A stretch of DNA of 64,000 nt from Ruegeria conchae (GCF_000192475.1 NZ_AEYW01000013.1:248001-312000), one strand, 5' to 3'. Shown: positions 1 through 7,956, numbered from the stretch's first letter. Notes: generated by a model not told the origin, from the letters alone. Program-made: numbers and translations.

Positions 1-502
1 CATACAGCAGATCCAGAGACTTGATATCTTTCAGCAAGGTGTGCTCATGGCCCAAGAGGTCGTCTGTGATCCGGTCGATCTGGCTTTGAACGTCCTCATA
101 CTGCGCCGTGAACTTGGCAAAGGGCGCTGCGCGGCCTAGCAGTTTTTCCCACCAGCTACGCTCGCGGCGAACGTCTAATTCGCTGACAGAGAAACCTCTG
201 ATCGTCGTTACGATATTGCGAAGGCTGTCGCCCGCCGGGCCCACATCCTTATTGCGGACATCGGCCAGCATCGCCTGACTGATCTCCTGCAATTCCGCCT
301 GTGCGGATGATCCAAATGACACGATCGAGTTTGTGTCGCCCATGTCGATCTCACCCATCCGCTTGCGGATTTCGGCGCCAACTGGTTCATCGGCGTCTTC
401 AAGCGGCACAATCTCAGCCTGTGGTTCAGGGAGGGCGACGGCGGTGACTTCTTGCACCAGCGTTTCAGCCTCGACTGCCTTGTTCTTGATCTCATCGGAC
501 AT
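1..502 (-). CDS. telA: TelA/KlaA-family toxic anion resistance protein (C-terminus cut off by window edge)
   Basis: About 167 N-terminal residues are visible; the rest lies outside the window. The protein starts MSDEIKNKAVEAETLVQEV and continues with an acidic stretch, then SIVSFGSSAQAELQEISQ and SELDVRRERSWWEKLLGR, which I recognise from the TelA family linked to tellurite and other toxic-anion resistance. It is soluble and largely helical, with heptad-like stretches. The ATG follows a GAGGA ribosome site by about 8 bases. It lies 29 bases after the XpaC-like gene, so the two are probably co-transcribed; telA-xpaC pairs recur in bacteria. The biochemical role of TelA is unsettled, and no tellurite genes are visible here. 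Confidence 0.85.
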   Translation of the reverse strand, partial: MSDEIKNKAVEAETLVQEVTAVALPEPQAEIVPLEDADEPVGAEIRKRMGEIDMGDTNSIVSFGSSAQAELQEISQAMLADVRNKDVGPAGDSLRNIVTTIRGFSVSELDVRRERSWWEKLLGRAAPFAKFTAQYEDVQSQIDRITDDLLGHEHTLLKDIKSLDLLY

Positions 503-531
503 GGGGTAATCCTCGCTTACATAAATGCCGG

Positions 532-1446
532 TCAATCCAACCGGACGCCTTCGCGCTGCAGCCGGTCACGCAGCACATCAATTTCAACCGTCAGATCACT
601 ACGGTCATCCAATAGCATCTTTCGCGTCCGCGCCGCGAAATTCTGTTCGAGATCGTCCAGCAGGGCCGAATAATCTGCCAGCGCCTGCGCATCGCGGGTA
701 CGCGCATAGACGTCCGAAAACTTCACCGTCGCATCGCGTGCGCCCTGCAAGTAAACCGTCAGATATTTCCGCGCGCCCGCCAGATCACGTGGGTCTTCTT
801 CGACCGTTCGGAACAAATCGCGGGCGGTATCTTGAAACCGCTCGACACGCGCTTCGATCTGACGGTCTCCGGCGCGTTTGATCGCGTCGGTCATTTGGGT
901 CAGGTGAGATTCCGCATCCTCAACAACGCGCGCCACGCGATCTTGTTGGAAGGTGTCGATGCCTTCCATACCCTTGTCTTTCAAGGGGTCGATGCCAAAG
1001 GACACCGAATGTAATGCAGTGGCAACAACCCCAAACAGAACCGGTGCCAACAGGCTGGCCTGAGCTGCGGTTTCTGCATCTAGAAACTCTGTTCGATACG
1101 CGGCCAATGCCGTGCCCAGCCCAGTCAGGACGCTTGAGAAGATTTTGCGGGGGAAGGCCGGGCGGCGGGCGGTACTTTTGGCATTGTATGCAGATTCCGC
1201 TCGCAGCCCTTCGCGCAGCAAGAATGCGGCGGCCGTCAGCAGACCTGCAGCGATCAAACCAATTGTCATTCCGATAGCGCCGTCGTTCAGTGACAGGAAT
1301 GCCAACGGAATTGCGGGCACAAATAGGAGGTTCGCGCGTGCACCCGCCGGTTCGACCCGAGCTCCGTCAAACTGTCCACGAGAGGGTTGATCTTGGTCTG
1401 ACGACGCACCCTGAGGGCTGAATTTCCCACCGAACCTTTTGGCCAT
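532..1446 (-). CDS. XpaC-like (5-bromo-4-chloroindolyl phosphate hydrolysis family) membrane protein
   Basis: A protein of 304 residues. The N-terminus is basic and hydrophilic (MAKRFGGKFSPQG), followed by hydrophobic segments near 39-54 and 58-78 and another near 130-148, then a long charged helical C-terminal half (about 155-304) rich in E, R and Q. This layout fits the XpaC family named after X-phosphate hydrolysis, whose true activity is unknown. An upstream in-frame extension to 1551 exists, but it would read through the 29-residue ORF in another frame and has unlike composition, so I chose MAKRF. It lies between the 29-residue peptide (4-base gap) and telA (29-base gap), which suggests one operon and a shared envelope role. 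Confidence 0.82.
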   Translation of the reverse strand: MAKRFGGKFSPQGASSDQDQPSRGQFDGARVEPAGARANLLFVPAIPLAFLSLNDGAIGMTIGLIAAGLLTAAAFLLREGLRAESAYNAKSTARRPAFPRKIFSSVLTGLGTALAAYRTEFLDAETAAQASLLAPVLFGVVATALHSVSFGIDPLKDKGMEGIDTFQQDRVARVVEDAESHLTQMTDAIKRAGDRQIEARVERFQDTARDLFRTVEEDPRDLAGARKYLTVYLQGARDATVKFSDVYARTRDAQALADYSALLDDLEQNFAARTRKMLLDDRSDLTVEIDVLRDRLQREGVRLD

Positions 1447-1450
1447 GCCC

Positions 1451-1540
1451 TTACAAGCCCCCAAGCACGCCGGTACAGACGCCGAACAACAGCACCAGCA
1501 GCGCTGCATACGCCAATTTTTGTACTCCGGTCCCGGACAT
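1451..1540 (-). CDS. 29-residue single-span membrane peptide ahead of xpaC-telA
   Basis: A short ORF of 29 codons begins MSGTGVQKLAYAALLVLL and ends in a glycine-rich tail before TAA. Residues 9-28 form one hydrophobic helix containing a single cysteine. A GGGGGC stretch lies 2-3 bases before the ATG, and the stop lies 4 bases before the XpaC-like ATG, the spacing expected for translational coupling. No domain is recognisable. It could be a small membrane partner of XpaC/TelA or only a coupling leader; the sequence alone does not decide. Confidence 0.55.
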   Translation of the reverse strand: MSGTGVQKLAYAALLVLLFGVCTGVLGGL

Positions 1541-1621
1541 GGTGCCCCCAAACTGTCGCTATCACAGAAAATTTAGGCGATGCGATGGCTTGGCGCTAGG
1601 GGGAAGGTTACTTAAGCCGCG

Positions 1622-2437
1622 TCACTTGCGAGGTTTCTTGCCGATTGTCGGCCTTTTGCGCTGAGGCCGGGCAGGGCGTTTGACGGTTGGCTTGCCGCTT
1701 TCTTCAGCGTCCATCCCCAGTTGGTCACGCATAACACGCCGACGAATCTCTTCAACCTCACCGGATTTCAAGTCGCCAAGCTGAAACGGGCCATAAGAAA
1801 CCCGCAAAAGTCGGTTTACCGCATAGCCGATATCTTCGATTGCACGGCGAATCTCGCGGTTCTTGCCTTCGCGCAGACCGATGGTTAGCCAGGCGTTCGC
1901 ACCCTGTTGGCGGTCCAATGTAACGGTCATGGGCTGAAACCGTTCCCCGTCTATGACCAATCCCTTGCGAAGCGGTGCAAAATCTTCGTCCTTGGGGCGT
2001 CCGTTAACCCGCACCCGGTATTTGCGCAGCCATCCGGTGGCGGGCAGTTCAAGCTTGCGCTTGATGCCGCCATCATTGGTGAGCAGCAGCAACCCTTCCG
2101 AATTCAGGTCGAGCCGTCCGACACTCATGACCCTCGGCATATCCTCTGGCAGATCGTCAAAGATCGTCTTGCGTCCCTTTTCATCACGCGCAGTCGTCAC
2201 AAGGCCTGGAGGCTTGTGATAGAGCCATAGGCGAGATGGCTCGGGCTCGGACACGGGTTTGCCATCGACAGTGATCCTGTCCTTGGCCGTCACGTTCAGC
2301 GCTGGGCTACTGATGGGTTTGCCATTCACGGTCACACGACCGGCTTCGATCATGCGTTCAGCCTCGCGACGCGAGGCGACACCGGCGCGGGCAAGCACTT
2401 TGGCGATCCGATCGCCGGGAGGAGGGGTATTGGTCAT
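1622..2437 (-). CDS. rluB: 23S rRNA pseudouridine synthase (RsuA/RluB family)
   Basis: A protein of 271 residues that should convert a specific uridine in 23S rRNA to pseudouridine. Residues about 9-56 form an S4 RNA-binding domain (RIAKVLARAGVASRREAER). The catalytic motif GRLDLNSEGLLLLTNDG places the nucleophilic Asp at residue 110. The C-terminus is a Lys/Arg/Pro-rich basic tail typical of alphaproteobacterial RluB. The ATG at 2437 was chosen because an upstream in-frame start would overlap tadA, which is divergent. Assignment to RluB rather than RluE or RsuA rests on the S4 domain and the long basic tail. Confidence 0.92.
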   Translation of the reverse strand: MTNTPPPGDRIAKVLARAGVASRREAERMIEAGRVTVNGKPISSPALNVTAKDRITVDGKPVSEPEPSRLWLYHKPPGLVTTARDEKGRKTIFDDLPEDMPRVMSVGRLDLNSEGLLLLTNDGGIKRKLELPATGWLRKYRVRVNGRPKDEDFAPLRKGLVIDGERFQPMTVTLDRQQGANAWLTIGLREGKNREIRRAIEDIGYAVNRLLRVSYGPFQLGDLKSGEVEEIRRRVMRDQLGMDAEESGKPTVKRPARPQRKRPTIGKKPRK

Positions 2438-2498
2438 CCCTCGCCCATAGCCTATCCCGGCGGCTTGCGAAAGCCGGGTTTCTGGGGCAGTCAGAGGC

Positions 2499-2948
2499 AT
2501 GGAGTTCCGATCTCACATGAAACTGGCGCTGGAACAGGCGCAGGCGGCGGCAGACCGGGGGGAGGTGCCCGTGGGTGCTGTAATTATCGGACCGGACGGT
2601 CAGGTGGTTGCCGCTGAAGGTAATCGGACACGCGAGTTGAACGATCCCACCGCCCATGCCGAGATACTGGTGCTGCGCGCCGCCTGCGCACAGGCCGGAT
2701 CGGAGCGGCTGCCTGATCACGATGTATATGTGACGCTGGAACCCTGTGCCATGTGTGCGGCAGCACTGGCTGCGGCGCGTATCCGGCGTGTGTACTACGG
2801 CGCATCCGATCCGAAATCGGGCGGCGTCGCCCACGGCGCGCGGGTATTTTCGCACCCGCAGGCACATCATGCCCCTGAAATCTATGATGGGATCGGTGCC
2901 GAAGAGGCCGAGCGATTGCTCAAGGATTTTTTCGTGGGGCGGCGTTAG
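2499..2948 (+). CDS. tadA: tRNA-specific adenosine deaminase / nucleoside deaminase
   Basis: A protein of 149 residues in the cytidine deaminase-like zinc hydrolase fold. Residues 53-55 (HAE) give the zinc His and the catalytic Glu, and PCAMC supplies zinc ligands Cys83 and Cys86. Length and motif context fit TadA, which makes inosine at the wobble position of tRNA-Arg(ACG); a guanine deaminase-like role is the main alternative. The ATG at 2499 has GAGG directly before it; a second Met at codon 7 is possible. It diverges from rluB and converges on the cyclase gene with only 4 bases between stops. Confidence 0.88.
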   Translation: MEFRSHMKLALEQAQAAADRGEVPVGAVIIGPDGQVVAAEGNRTRELNDPTAHAEILVLRAACAQAGSERLPDHDVYVTLEPCAMCAAALAAARIRRVYYGASDPKSGGVAHGARVFSHPQAHHAPEIYDGIGAEEAERLLKDFFVGRR

Positions 2949-2952
2949 CGCG

Positions 2953-3921
2953 CTACCAACTCAGGCTATAGATCGTGTGATCGCCGGGCAAACCTTTCAG
3001 TGAAACTGATCTTGGTGTGCCAAAGGTCAACCCATCTTGCCCGTCCGCTAAAAGCTGGGTTGCGTCGGACAAACGGACCTCACCCGGTGCGGCTGAGGCC
3101 GCGATCCGGGCGGCCTTGTTCACCACCGTACCGAAGAAATCGTCATCGGTCTGGATCACATCTCCCGTATGTATGCCGACGCGAATCTGCAGCGTTGGTT
3201 CACCCAATTCACTGGCGTTGCGCCGCTGCAGGTCGACTGCGGCCATCAGTGCCGCCCGCGCCGACGAGAAGCTGGACATGGTTCCATCCCCCAGCGACTT
3301 TACCAGCGTTCCGCTCTGAGCCTCGATGACGTCACGAGCCAATTCAAAGTGTTTTTGGACCGCATCGGTCCAGATCCAGTCCCCCAGCTTGTCGGCAATA
3401 GCCGATGAATTGACGATGTCCGTGAACATAACCGAAGCCATGCCCTCGCGCTGATCCTGACGAAACCCGTCGCGTGCGGCTGCTACCAGCGCGTCCAGGG
3501 CTTTGTGCTCAATACCGATTTTTTCCATGTTATGGATCGGATTGGACACGTGGCAGTGCACCATCTTCCACACACCGTCTTCGAGATGCAGGATGAAGGT
3601 GAACCTATGCAACATTGCCTTTTGGTTCGTGGCGAAGCAAAGCGTTGCAACGCAATGGGCCCAACCAACTGCACCGCATTCAAATGCCTCCAGGCTGTGT
3701 TCTTCCCAACCGTAGTCGGGAATTTCGGCCACATGATCAGGGAAACCCTTTCGGAATAGCGAGCCTGACCAAATCTCCCCATCCGCTGAGCCTTGATATC
3801 GCAGGTACTCAGACGTCGACAGCATGTTGTAGAGCGCTGCTCCATCTTTGGCTCGGACAGCGTCATTCCAGCGTCGCACCACCGCGATCAACTCCGGCGA
3901 TGGGCGAATAGGCTGATTCAT
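2953..3921 (-). CDS. SnoaL/NTF2-like domain fused to class III adenylate/guanylate cyclase
   Basis: A protein of 322 residues. Residues 8-135 resemble a SnoaL/NTF2-like fold (ligand-binding or small-enzyme cone). Residues 160-322 are a class III nucleotide cyclase catalytic domain with both metal Asp residues (FTDIV, D168; LGDG, D212) and the transition-state Asn268 and Arg272 (VVNKAARI). Lys208 and Asp261 lie at positions that usually favour ATP, so cAMP is the likely product. No membrane segment is seen. The start ATG overlaps the stop of the M24 gene (ATGA), so the two are probably translationally coupled. The N-terminal domain may sense a small molecule; that is inference. Confidence 0.88.
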   Translation of the reverse strand: MNQPIRPSPELIAVVRRWNDAVRAKDGAALYNMLSTSEYLRYQGSADGEIWSGSLFRKGFPDHVAEIPDYGWEEHSLEAFECGAVGWAHCVATLCFATNQKAMLHRFTFILHLEDGVWKMVHCHVSNPIHNMEKIGIEHKALDALVAAARDGFRQDQREGMASVMFTDIVNSSAIADKLGDWIWTDAVQKHFELARDVIEAQSGTLVKSLGDGTMSSFSSARAALMAAVDLQRRNASELGEPTLQIRVGIHTGDVIQTDDDFFGTVVNKAARIAASAAPGEVRLSDATQLLADGQDGLTFGTPRSVSLKGLPGDHTIYSLSW

Positions 3922-5093
3922 TTGGATTTCACCACAAGCTCCCGAGGGATGTCCGCCAAAGGCTGACCACCATTGGCGGTAACCAAAAAGCTCTCGGTGA
4001 TCGCCAGTCCCCAATCCGAAGTCCAGAGCCCGGGCATCAAATGGAAGGTCATATTTTCCTGAAGTTCGGTCGTGTCACCCGGCCGCAGGCTCATGGTGCG
4101 TTCACCCCAATCGGGAGGGTAACTTAATCCGATCGGATAGCCGGTGCGGTTGGCTTTGACATATCCGGCGCGGGCGAAACTCTCGTAGACACAGTTCGCG
4201 ACCTCTTCGCAAGTTGTGCCCGGACGCGCCGCGCTCAAGGCATCATCGATGGCCCTGAGCACAGCAGCCTCGGCGCGGCGAATATCTTCCGGAGGATCAC
4301 CCAGAAATAGGCTGCGACTGGCCGGGCAATGATAACGGCGATAGCACCCTGAGATTTCAAAGTAAGTTGCCTCATCCTGTGTTAAGGGTCTATCGTTCCA
4401 GGTGATGTGCGAAGCAGACGCCTCGGTACCTGAAGGGGCGATTGGAACGATTGCGGGATAGTCCCCGGCCAGTCCCGGCAATCCGGCGATCCCTGCTGCC
4501 TGAACTTCGGCAACCAGTTGGTTTTTTGGCAGCCCTTCGCGGAACGCATCGCGCAACACCTGATGCATATGGGCAGTAAGCCGCCCCGCTTTTTGCATCA
4601 TTTCGACCTCAGCGTCGCTTTTGACCGCGCGCTGCCAGTTTACCAGGCCAGTGGCATCCAAAATCGCAGCGTCTCCGAATGCGTTCTGCAGTATGCGATG
4701 ACTGGCGGCCGAGTAATAGTAGTTGTCCATTTCGACACCCAGTGCCGAAGTCCATCCGCGGTCCCGCAAAAGTTTGGCGAGGGAATCGACGGGATGGTGG
4801 TCGGGGTGTTGAACGTGCTCTTCAGGCCAGTCCAGAAGATCAGATGCATCCATCCATGTGGTCTGCGCTGCACCAGCCTTGTCCTGCGTACGCCCCCACC
4901 ATAGTGGAGAACCGTTCGCTGGCAGGATGACCATCTGGGGTACATAAAAACTCCACCCGTCGTAACCGGTAAGCCACGCCATGTTCGATGGGTCGGTTAT
5001 CAGCAGGGTTTCGATCCCCTGCTGTTCCATTGCTGCGCGGGTCTTCGCGATACGGTCGGCAAATTCCTGGGCGCTGAAATCTGTGGCGGGCAT
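3918..5093 (-). CDS. doeA: M24-family peptidase-like protein, probable ectoine hydrolase DoeA type
   Basis: A protein of 391 residues with a creatinase-type N-terminal domain (about 1-150) and an M24 pita-bread domain (about 160-385). Hallmarks are DPSNMAWLTGYDGWSFYV near the N-terminus and GYPIGLSYPPDWGERTMSL near the C-terminus, both of which I associate with DoeA/EutD ectoine hydrolases. DoeA opens the ectoine ring to N-acetyl-diaminobutyrate. However, none of the usual partners (doeB, doeC, doeX or the ectoine transporter) is in the window, so another C-N hydrolase activity is possible. It overlaps the MBL gene upstream by one base and the cyclase downstream by four. Confidence 0.75.
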   Translation of the reverse strand: MPATDFSAQEFADRIAKTRAAMEQQGIETLLITDPSNMAWLTGYDGWSFYVPQMVILPANGSPLWWGRTQDKAGAAQTTWMDASDLLDWPEEHVQHPDHHPVDSLAKLLRDRGWTSALGVEMDNYYYSAASHRILQNAFGDAAILDATGLVNWQRAVKSDAEVEMMQKAGRLTAHMHQVLRDAFREGLPKNQLVAEVQAAGIAGLPGLAGDYPAIVPIAPSGTEASASHITWNDRPLTQDEATYFEISGCYRRYHCPASRSLFLGDPPEDIRRAEAAVLRAIDDALSAARPGTTCEEVANCVYESFARAGYVKANRTGYPIGLSYPPDWGERTMSLRPGDTTELQENMTFHLMPGLWTSDWGLAITESFLVTANGGQPLADIPRELVVKSK

Positions 5094-5785
5094 CAGAGAG
5101 AAATCGCTTTCATCACTTCGGGTTCGATCACATCGACGCCCGGCAAGCCGTCAATCAGGGCCTGAGCCGATTGTTCGAGAATCGGAAAGGTCTGGTAGTG
5201 GCACGGAATAATCGTTTTGAAATCAAAGTACCGTTTGGCCGCGTAGGCTGCGCCTTTCATGTCCATGGTAAAGTGACCACCGGCGGAAAGGATGCCGATA
5301 TCGGGTTTGTAGAATTCCCCCATCCAATCCATATCCGCCATGATATCGGTATCGCCAGAGACGTACACCATTCGGCCCTCGGTTGAGATCATATACCCGA
5401 CTTCGGTCCCACCGGTACGCAATCCGTCGGGGGTTGAAAAGGTCGAACTGTGCGAGGCTGGGACCATCGATACCTTGATACCGCTAAGGTCAACTGTGCC
5501 GCCTTTATTGAAACCAACTGTTTCGATCCCTTCCGCCTCGGCCCAATAGCCCATCAGATCGTACTGTCCCACGACGGGTACGTTCAGATGTTTGGCCAGT
5601 GGCAATACATCAACGACATGATCGAAATGGGTATGGGTCAGTAGGATATGGGTTGCACCCTCCACCGCCGCATCATGCTGATCTTCGGGCAATGACGGGT
5701 TCCCCGTCAGCCAGGGATCGAACAGCAGGACCTGCCCCGATGTTTCGATGCGAAAGCTGCCATGTCCCAGCCAAATAATTTCCAT
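5093..5785 (-). CDS. Metal-dependent hydrolase, metallo-beta-lactamase fold (UPF0173 type)
   Basis: A protein of 230 residues with the zinc motif THTHFDH at 50-56 (His51, His53, Asp55, His56), later SGDTD and a C-terminal IPCHYQTFP, which places it in the UPF0173/UlaG-like branch of the MBL superfamily. The substrate is unknown. The ATG at 5785 follows GGGAGAG at 6 bases and was preferred to a TTG codon 15 bases further upstream. It is the first gene of a three-gene minus-strand operon with the M24 protein and the cyclase, joined by one- and four-base overlaps. Confidence 0.88.
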   Translation of the reverse strand: MEIIWLGHGSFRIETSGQVLLFDPWLTGNPSLPEDQHDAAVEGATHILLTHTHFDHVVDVLPLAKHLNVPVVGQYDLMGYWAEAEGIETVGFNKGGTVDLSGIKVSMVPASHSSTFSTPDGLRTGGTEVGYMISTEGRMVYVSGDTDIMADMDWMGEFYKPDIGILSAGGHFTMDMKGAAYAAKRYFDFKTIIPCHYQTFPILEQSAQALIDGLPGVDVIEPEVMKAISL

Positions 5786-5842
5786 AGTGAACTCTCCCAA
5801 ATTCTGCTTGGCGTCAGCCTAGCATCGGCTATGTAAAAATCC

Positions 5843-6514
5843 ATGGACTGGACGCAGTATATTGACGGTTATTGCGAGCGGCTCTCGCCCGCGTATTGGG
5901 CCGAGCCGATAAATGCCGTGACCAATGTGGCGTTTCTTGTTGCGGCATTTGTGATGTGGCGCAGGGTGCACGGGCAGGGTGCTCCGCTGGCGATGGCCTT
6001 GGTTGTGATACTGGCAATGATTGGTGTCGGCAGCTACCTGTTTCATACGCATGCACAGGTTTGGGCCGCGATAGCAGATACAACGCCGATCTTGCTTTAT
6101 ATTCTGGTTTATATCTTTGCGGTGAACCGGGATGTCTGGGGGATGCGGCCCGTTTATGCGCTGGGTCTGACCGCGCTGTTCATTCCCTACGCGGCGTTGA
6201 CAATTCCCGTGTTTCAGCTGGTGCCGGGTTTGGGCGCTTCAGCAGCCTATGCACCGGTGCCGCTATTGATCCTGATTTATGCTTTTCTGTTGAGGTCGCG
6301 GACCCCCGATACAGCGCGCGGGTTGGCGATCGGGGCTGGCATACTGATCGCCTCGATCATTTTCCGAGCCTTGGATGAGCCAACCTGCGGTCACTTTCCC
6401 ATCGGAACGCATTTCATGTGGCACATCCTGAACGCCACCATGCTTGGCTGGATGATCGAGGTATATCTGCGCGCCGTTCGGAAGGTGCCTGTTACGACTG
6501 CGCCGGGTACTTGA
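5843..6514 (+). CDS. Ceramidase-like (alkaline ceramidase/CREST family) integral membrane protein
   Basis: A protein of 223 residues with about seven hydrophobic segments. The conserved polar residues of the alkaline ceramidase/CREST superfamily are present: Glu21 in EPIN, Ser64 and His68 in GSYLFH, Asp79, and His190/His194 in GTHFMWHILN. These form a zinc site in known family members that cleave amide bonds of lipids. Bacterial members often have unknown substrates, and roseobacters carry aminolipids that could be targets; that is inference. It stands alone, divergent from the MBL operon and convergent with DUF4202. Confidence 0.82.
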   Translation: MDWTQYIDGYCERLSPAYWAEPINAVTNVAFLVAAFVMWRRVHGQGAPLAMALVVILAMIGVGSYLFHTHAQVWAAIADTTPILLYILVYIFAVNRDVWGMRPVYALGLTALFIPYAALTIPVFQLVPGLGASAAYAPVPLLILIYAFLLRSRTPDTARGLAIGAGILIASIIFRALDEPTCGHFPIGTHFMWHILNATMLGWMIEVYLRAVRKVPVTTAPGT

Positions 6515-6566
6515 GGCCAAACCAAAACACATTGGCGGGCTACCAGTACCTTGGAATCACTTGAGG

Positions 6567-7130
6567 TCAGTCACGGAATGCTGCCGCCAAAGCCTCGGGC
6601 AGATCAAATTCCGCCAAAACTTTGGCGCGGCCTTCGGCGGACATTTTGATGGCGGTTTTTTCTACGATGCGCTGAATTTTCTCGGCTGAATGCTTCGCTG
6701 CGAAGGGTTCAAAATACCATTTCAGGAAAACAAAACAGATCACATCCTCAAGCGCCTGCACGTCGGCATGGCGCTTGATGCCTTGTTTGCGCAGCATCTG
6801 TTCGACTGCTTCGATTTGATCCGCACCGTATTCGGCTTGTTCCATAAAGCCTCGCACCACGTCCGCGTGGTAAACACCTTGTGCCTTGCGCCAAGCCAGA
6901 TAACCGGCACGCCCTTCCGGATATTCGGTGCGCTTCAGCTTCCAGCGTTCGACATGCTGCCCGCGCGCAGCAATCTGAAGTGCATCAGATGCATTTGGGA
7001 AAAGGCGATCAAGCTCGGCACTCATGCGCTGGCCATACAGCAGTTCTGCGGGCTGCCCGTTTTCCATATTGGGATCTTCCGCATTGGCGGCGTCAATTGC
7101 GTTCAGTACTGCTTGCTTGCGTGCGCTCAT
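6567..7130 (-). CDS. DUF4202 domain protein
   Basis: A protein of 187 residues, soluble and helical. RGQHVERWKLKRTEYPEGRAGYLAWRK-type spacing and a later ADVQALEDVICFVFL segment match what I know of DUF4202 (I quote these in part only). Function is unknown; several His and Asp residues in conserved segments suggest an HD-like metal site, but this is not established. The start is MSARKQAVLNAIDAANAEDP. No operon partner is obvious. Confidence 0.82.
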   Translation of the reverse strand: MSARKQAVLNAIDAANAEDPNMENGQPAELLYGQRMSAELDRLFPNASDALQIAARGQHVERWKLKRTEYPEGRAGYLAWRKAQGVYHADVVRGFMEQAEYGADQIEAVEQMLRKQGIKRHADVQALEDVICFVFLKWYFEPFAAKHSAEKIQRIVEKTAIKMSAEGRAKVLAEFDLPEALAAAFRD

Positions 7131-7232
7131 GTTCTGCTCCGTTAGCTCGCCTGATCGTCACCTGTGGGTGTTTCGGCTGATGGTCTTTGGTCATGCTAAC
7201 GACTTGTCGGTCAGGGTACAGCGGTGATTTGG

Positions 7233-7271
7233 AAAAAGTGCCGGATCAGGAGGGGGAAGCCGATCCGGCAC
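7233..7271 (-). terminator. Rho-independent terminator of the secreted-peptide gene
   Basis: Ten-base arms GTGCCGGATC (7238-7247) and GATCCGGCAC (7262-7271) are perfect inverted repeats. On the minus strand they are followed by TTTTT. The hairpin begins about 12 bases after the stop of the 52-residue gene. Confidence 0.75.
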
Positions 7272-7282
7272 ATGGGACAGGT

Positions 7283-7441
7283 CTACTTGCCTGTCTGGGT
7301 TTGATCTTTGGTCACAGGCTCCGATACAGGCTGAGGGAAGCTGAGGTTTCGGGTCAGATTGTTCATGTCTATTCCCAATGCCAGGGCAGGAGATGTCAGA
7401 ACCACGGCGGCCAAGATGAATGCAGGGACAAAGGTTTTCAT
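7283..7441 (-). CDS. 52-residue secreted peptide, unknown
   Basis: The product begins MKTFVPAFILAAVVLTSPAL, a clear signal peptide with a likely AxA cleavage near residue 21, leaving about 31 residues rich in N, P, Q and T. No domain is recognised. The gene has its own strong terminator downstream and two perfect palindromes upstream (7460-7476 and 7514-7529), so it looks like a regulated single-gene unit rather than a chance ORF. A longer in-frame reading to 7549 would run through those palindromes and was rejected. Confidence 0.65.
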   Translation of the reverse strand: MKTFVPAFILAAVVLTSPALALGIDMNNLTRNLSFPQPVSEPVTKDQTQTGK

Positions 7442-7459
7442 ATGCTGTCTCCGGTTTCG

Positions 7460-7476
7460 AATTGTGTCACACAATT
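7460..7476. promoter_or_regulatory. Palindrome AATTGTG-TCA-CACAATT
   Basis: Seven-base perfect arms with a 3-base centre, 19 bases before the ATG of the secreted-peptide gene. Size and position suit a dimeric repressor site; the binding protein is not known. Confidence 0.5.
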
Positions 7477-7513
7477 GAAATGAACAGTTCGGTTTAGTTT
7501 TCAATGCCGAAAA

Positions 7514-7529
7514 TGAACTAATCAGTTCA
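7514..7529. promoter_or_regulatory. Palindrome TGAACT-AATC-AGTTCA
   Basis: Six-base perfect arms with a 4-base centre. A related TGAAC/AGTTC sequence lies at 7481-7490 (TGAACAGTTC). The shape resembles TetR/AcrR or MarR family operators. No such regulator gene is adjacent. Confidence 0.5.
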
Positions 7530-7665
7530 CCAACTTGCATATGGGGCATTCAAAAACGCATGGCTGCTGGCGAATTGAGTGCGCACGGCGGCGTCATCCG
7601 GTGACCGGTCTTGCGAGTGATGCGACAGACGGGTAAACGCCCCTTAACGCATATGAGGTTTTCCG

Positions 7666-7953
7666 ATGTCGATAGACCAAAGCACCGCCGCCAAGGTGGC
7701 CAAACTCGCCCGGATCAAGGTCGAGGATGACGCGCTGCCCGCGCTGGCATCCGAGTTCAACACCATCCTTGGGTTCATCGAGCAACTGAACGAAGTGGAT
7801 GTCGAAGGTGTCGAGCCGATGGTCTCGGTCACACCGATGCGTCTGAAGCGTCGTCAGGACGTAGTCACTGACGGAAATCAGCAGGACAAAGTTCTGTCCA
7901 ATGCCCCCGATGCGCGCGAAGGGTTCTTCGCTGTTCCCAAAGTTGTGGAGTAA
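7666..7953 (+). CDS. gatC: Asp/Glu-tRNA amidotransferase subunit C
   Basis: A protein of 95 residues, the usual GatC length, with the family pattern VAKLARIKV near the N-terminus, FNTILGFIEQLNEVDVEGVEP in the middle (quoted in part of its run) and a C-terminal AREGFFAVPKVVE. GatC tethers GatA and GatB in the complex that converts Glu-tRNA(Gln) and Asp-tRNA(Asn) to their amides. GAGG lies 7 bases before the ATG. It is followed by gatA after 3 bases; gatB is not in the window. Confidence 0.95.
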   Translation: MSIDQSTAAKVAKLARIKVEDDALPALASEFNTILGFIEQLNEVDVEGVEPMVSVTPMRLKRRQDVVTDGNQQDKVLSNAPDAREGFFAVPKVVE

Positions 7954-7956
7954 GTC

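Noticed and set aside
1447-1551. N-terminal extension of the XpaC-like protein
   Set aside because: It adds a Cys-rich stretch of unlike composition and overlaps the 29-residue ORF, which has a better ribosome site and a membrane helix.
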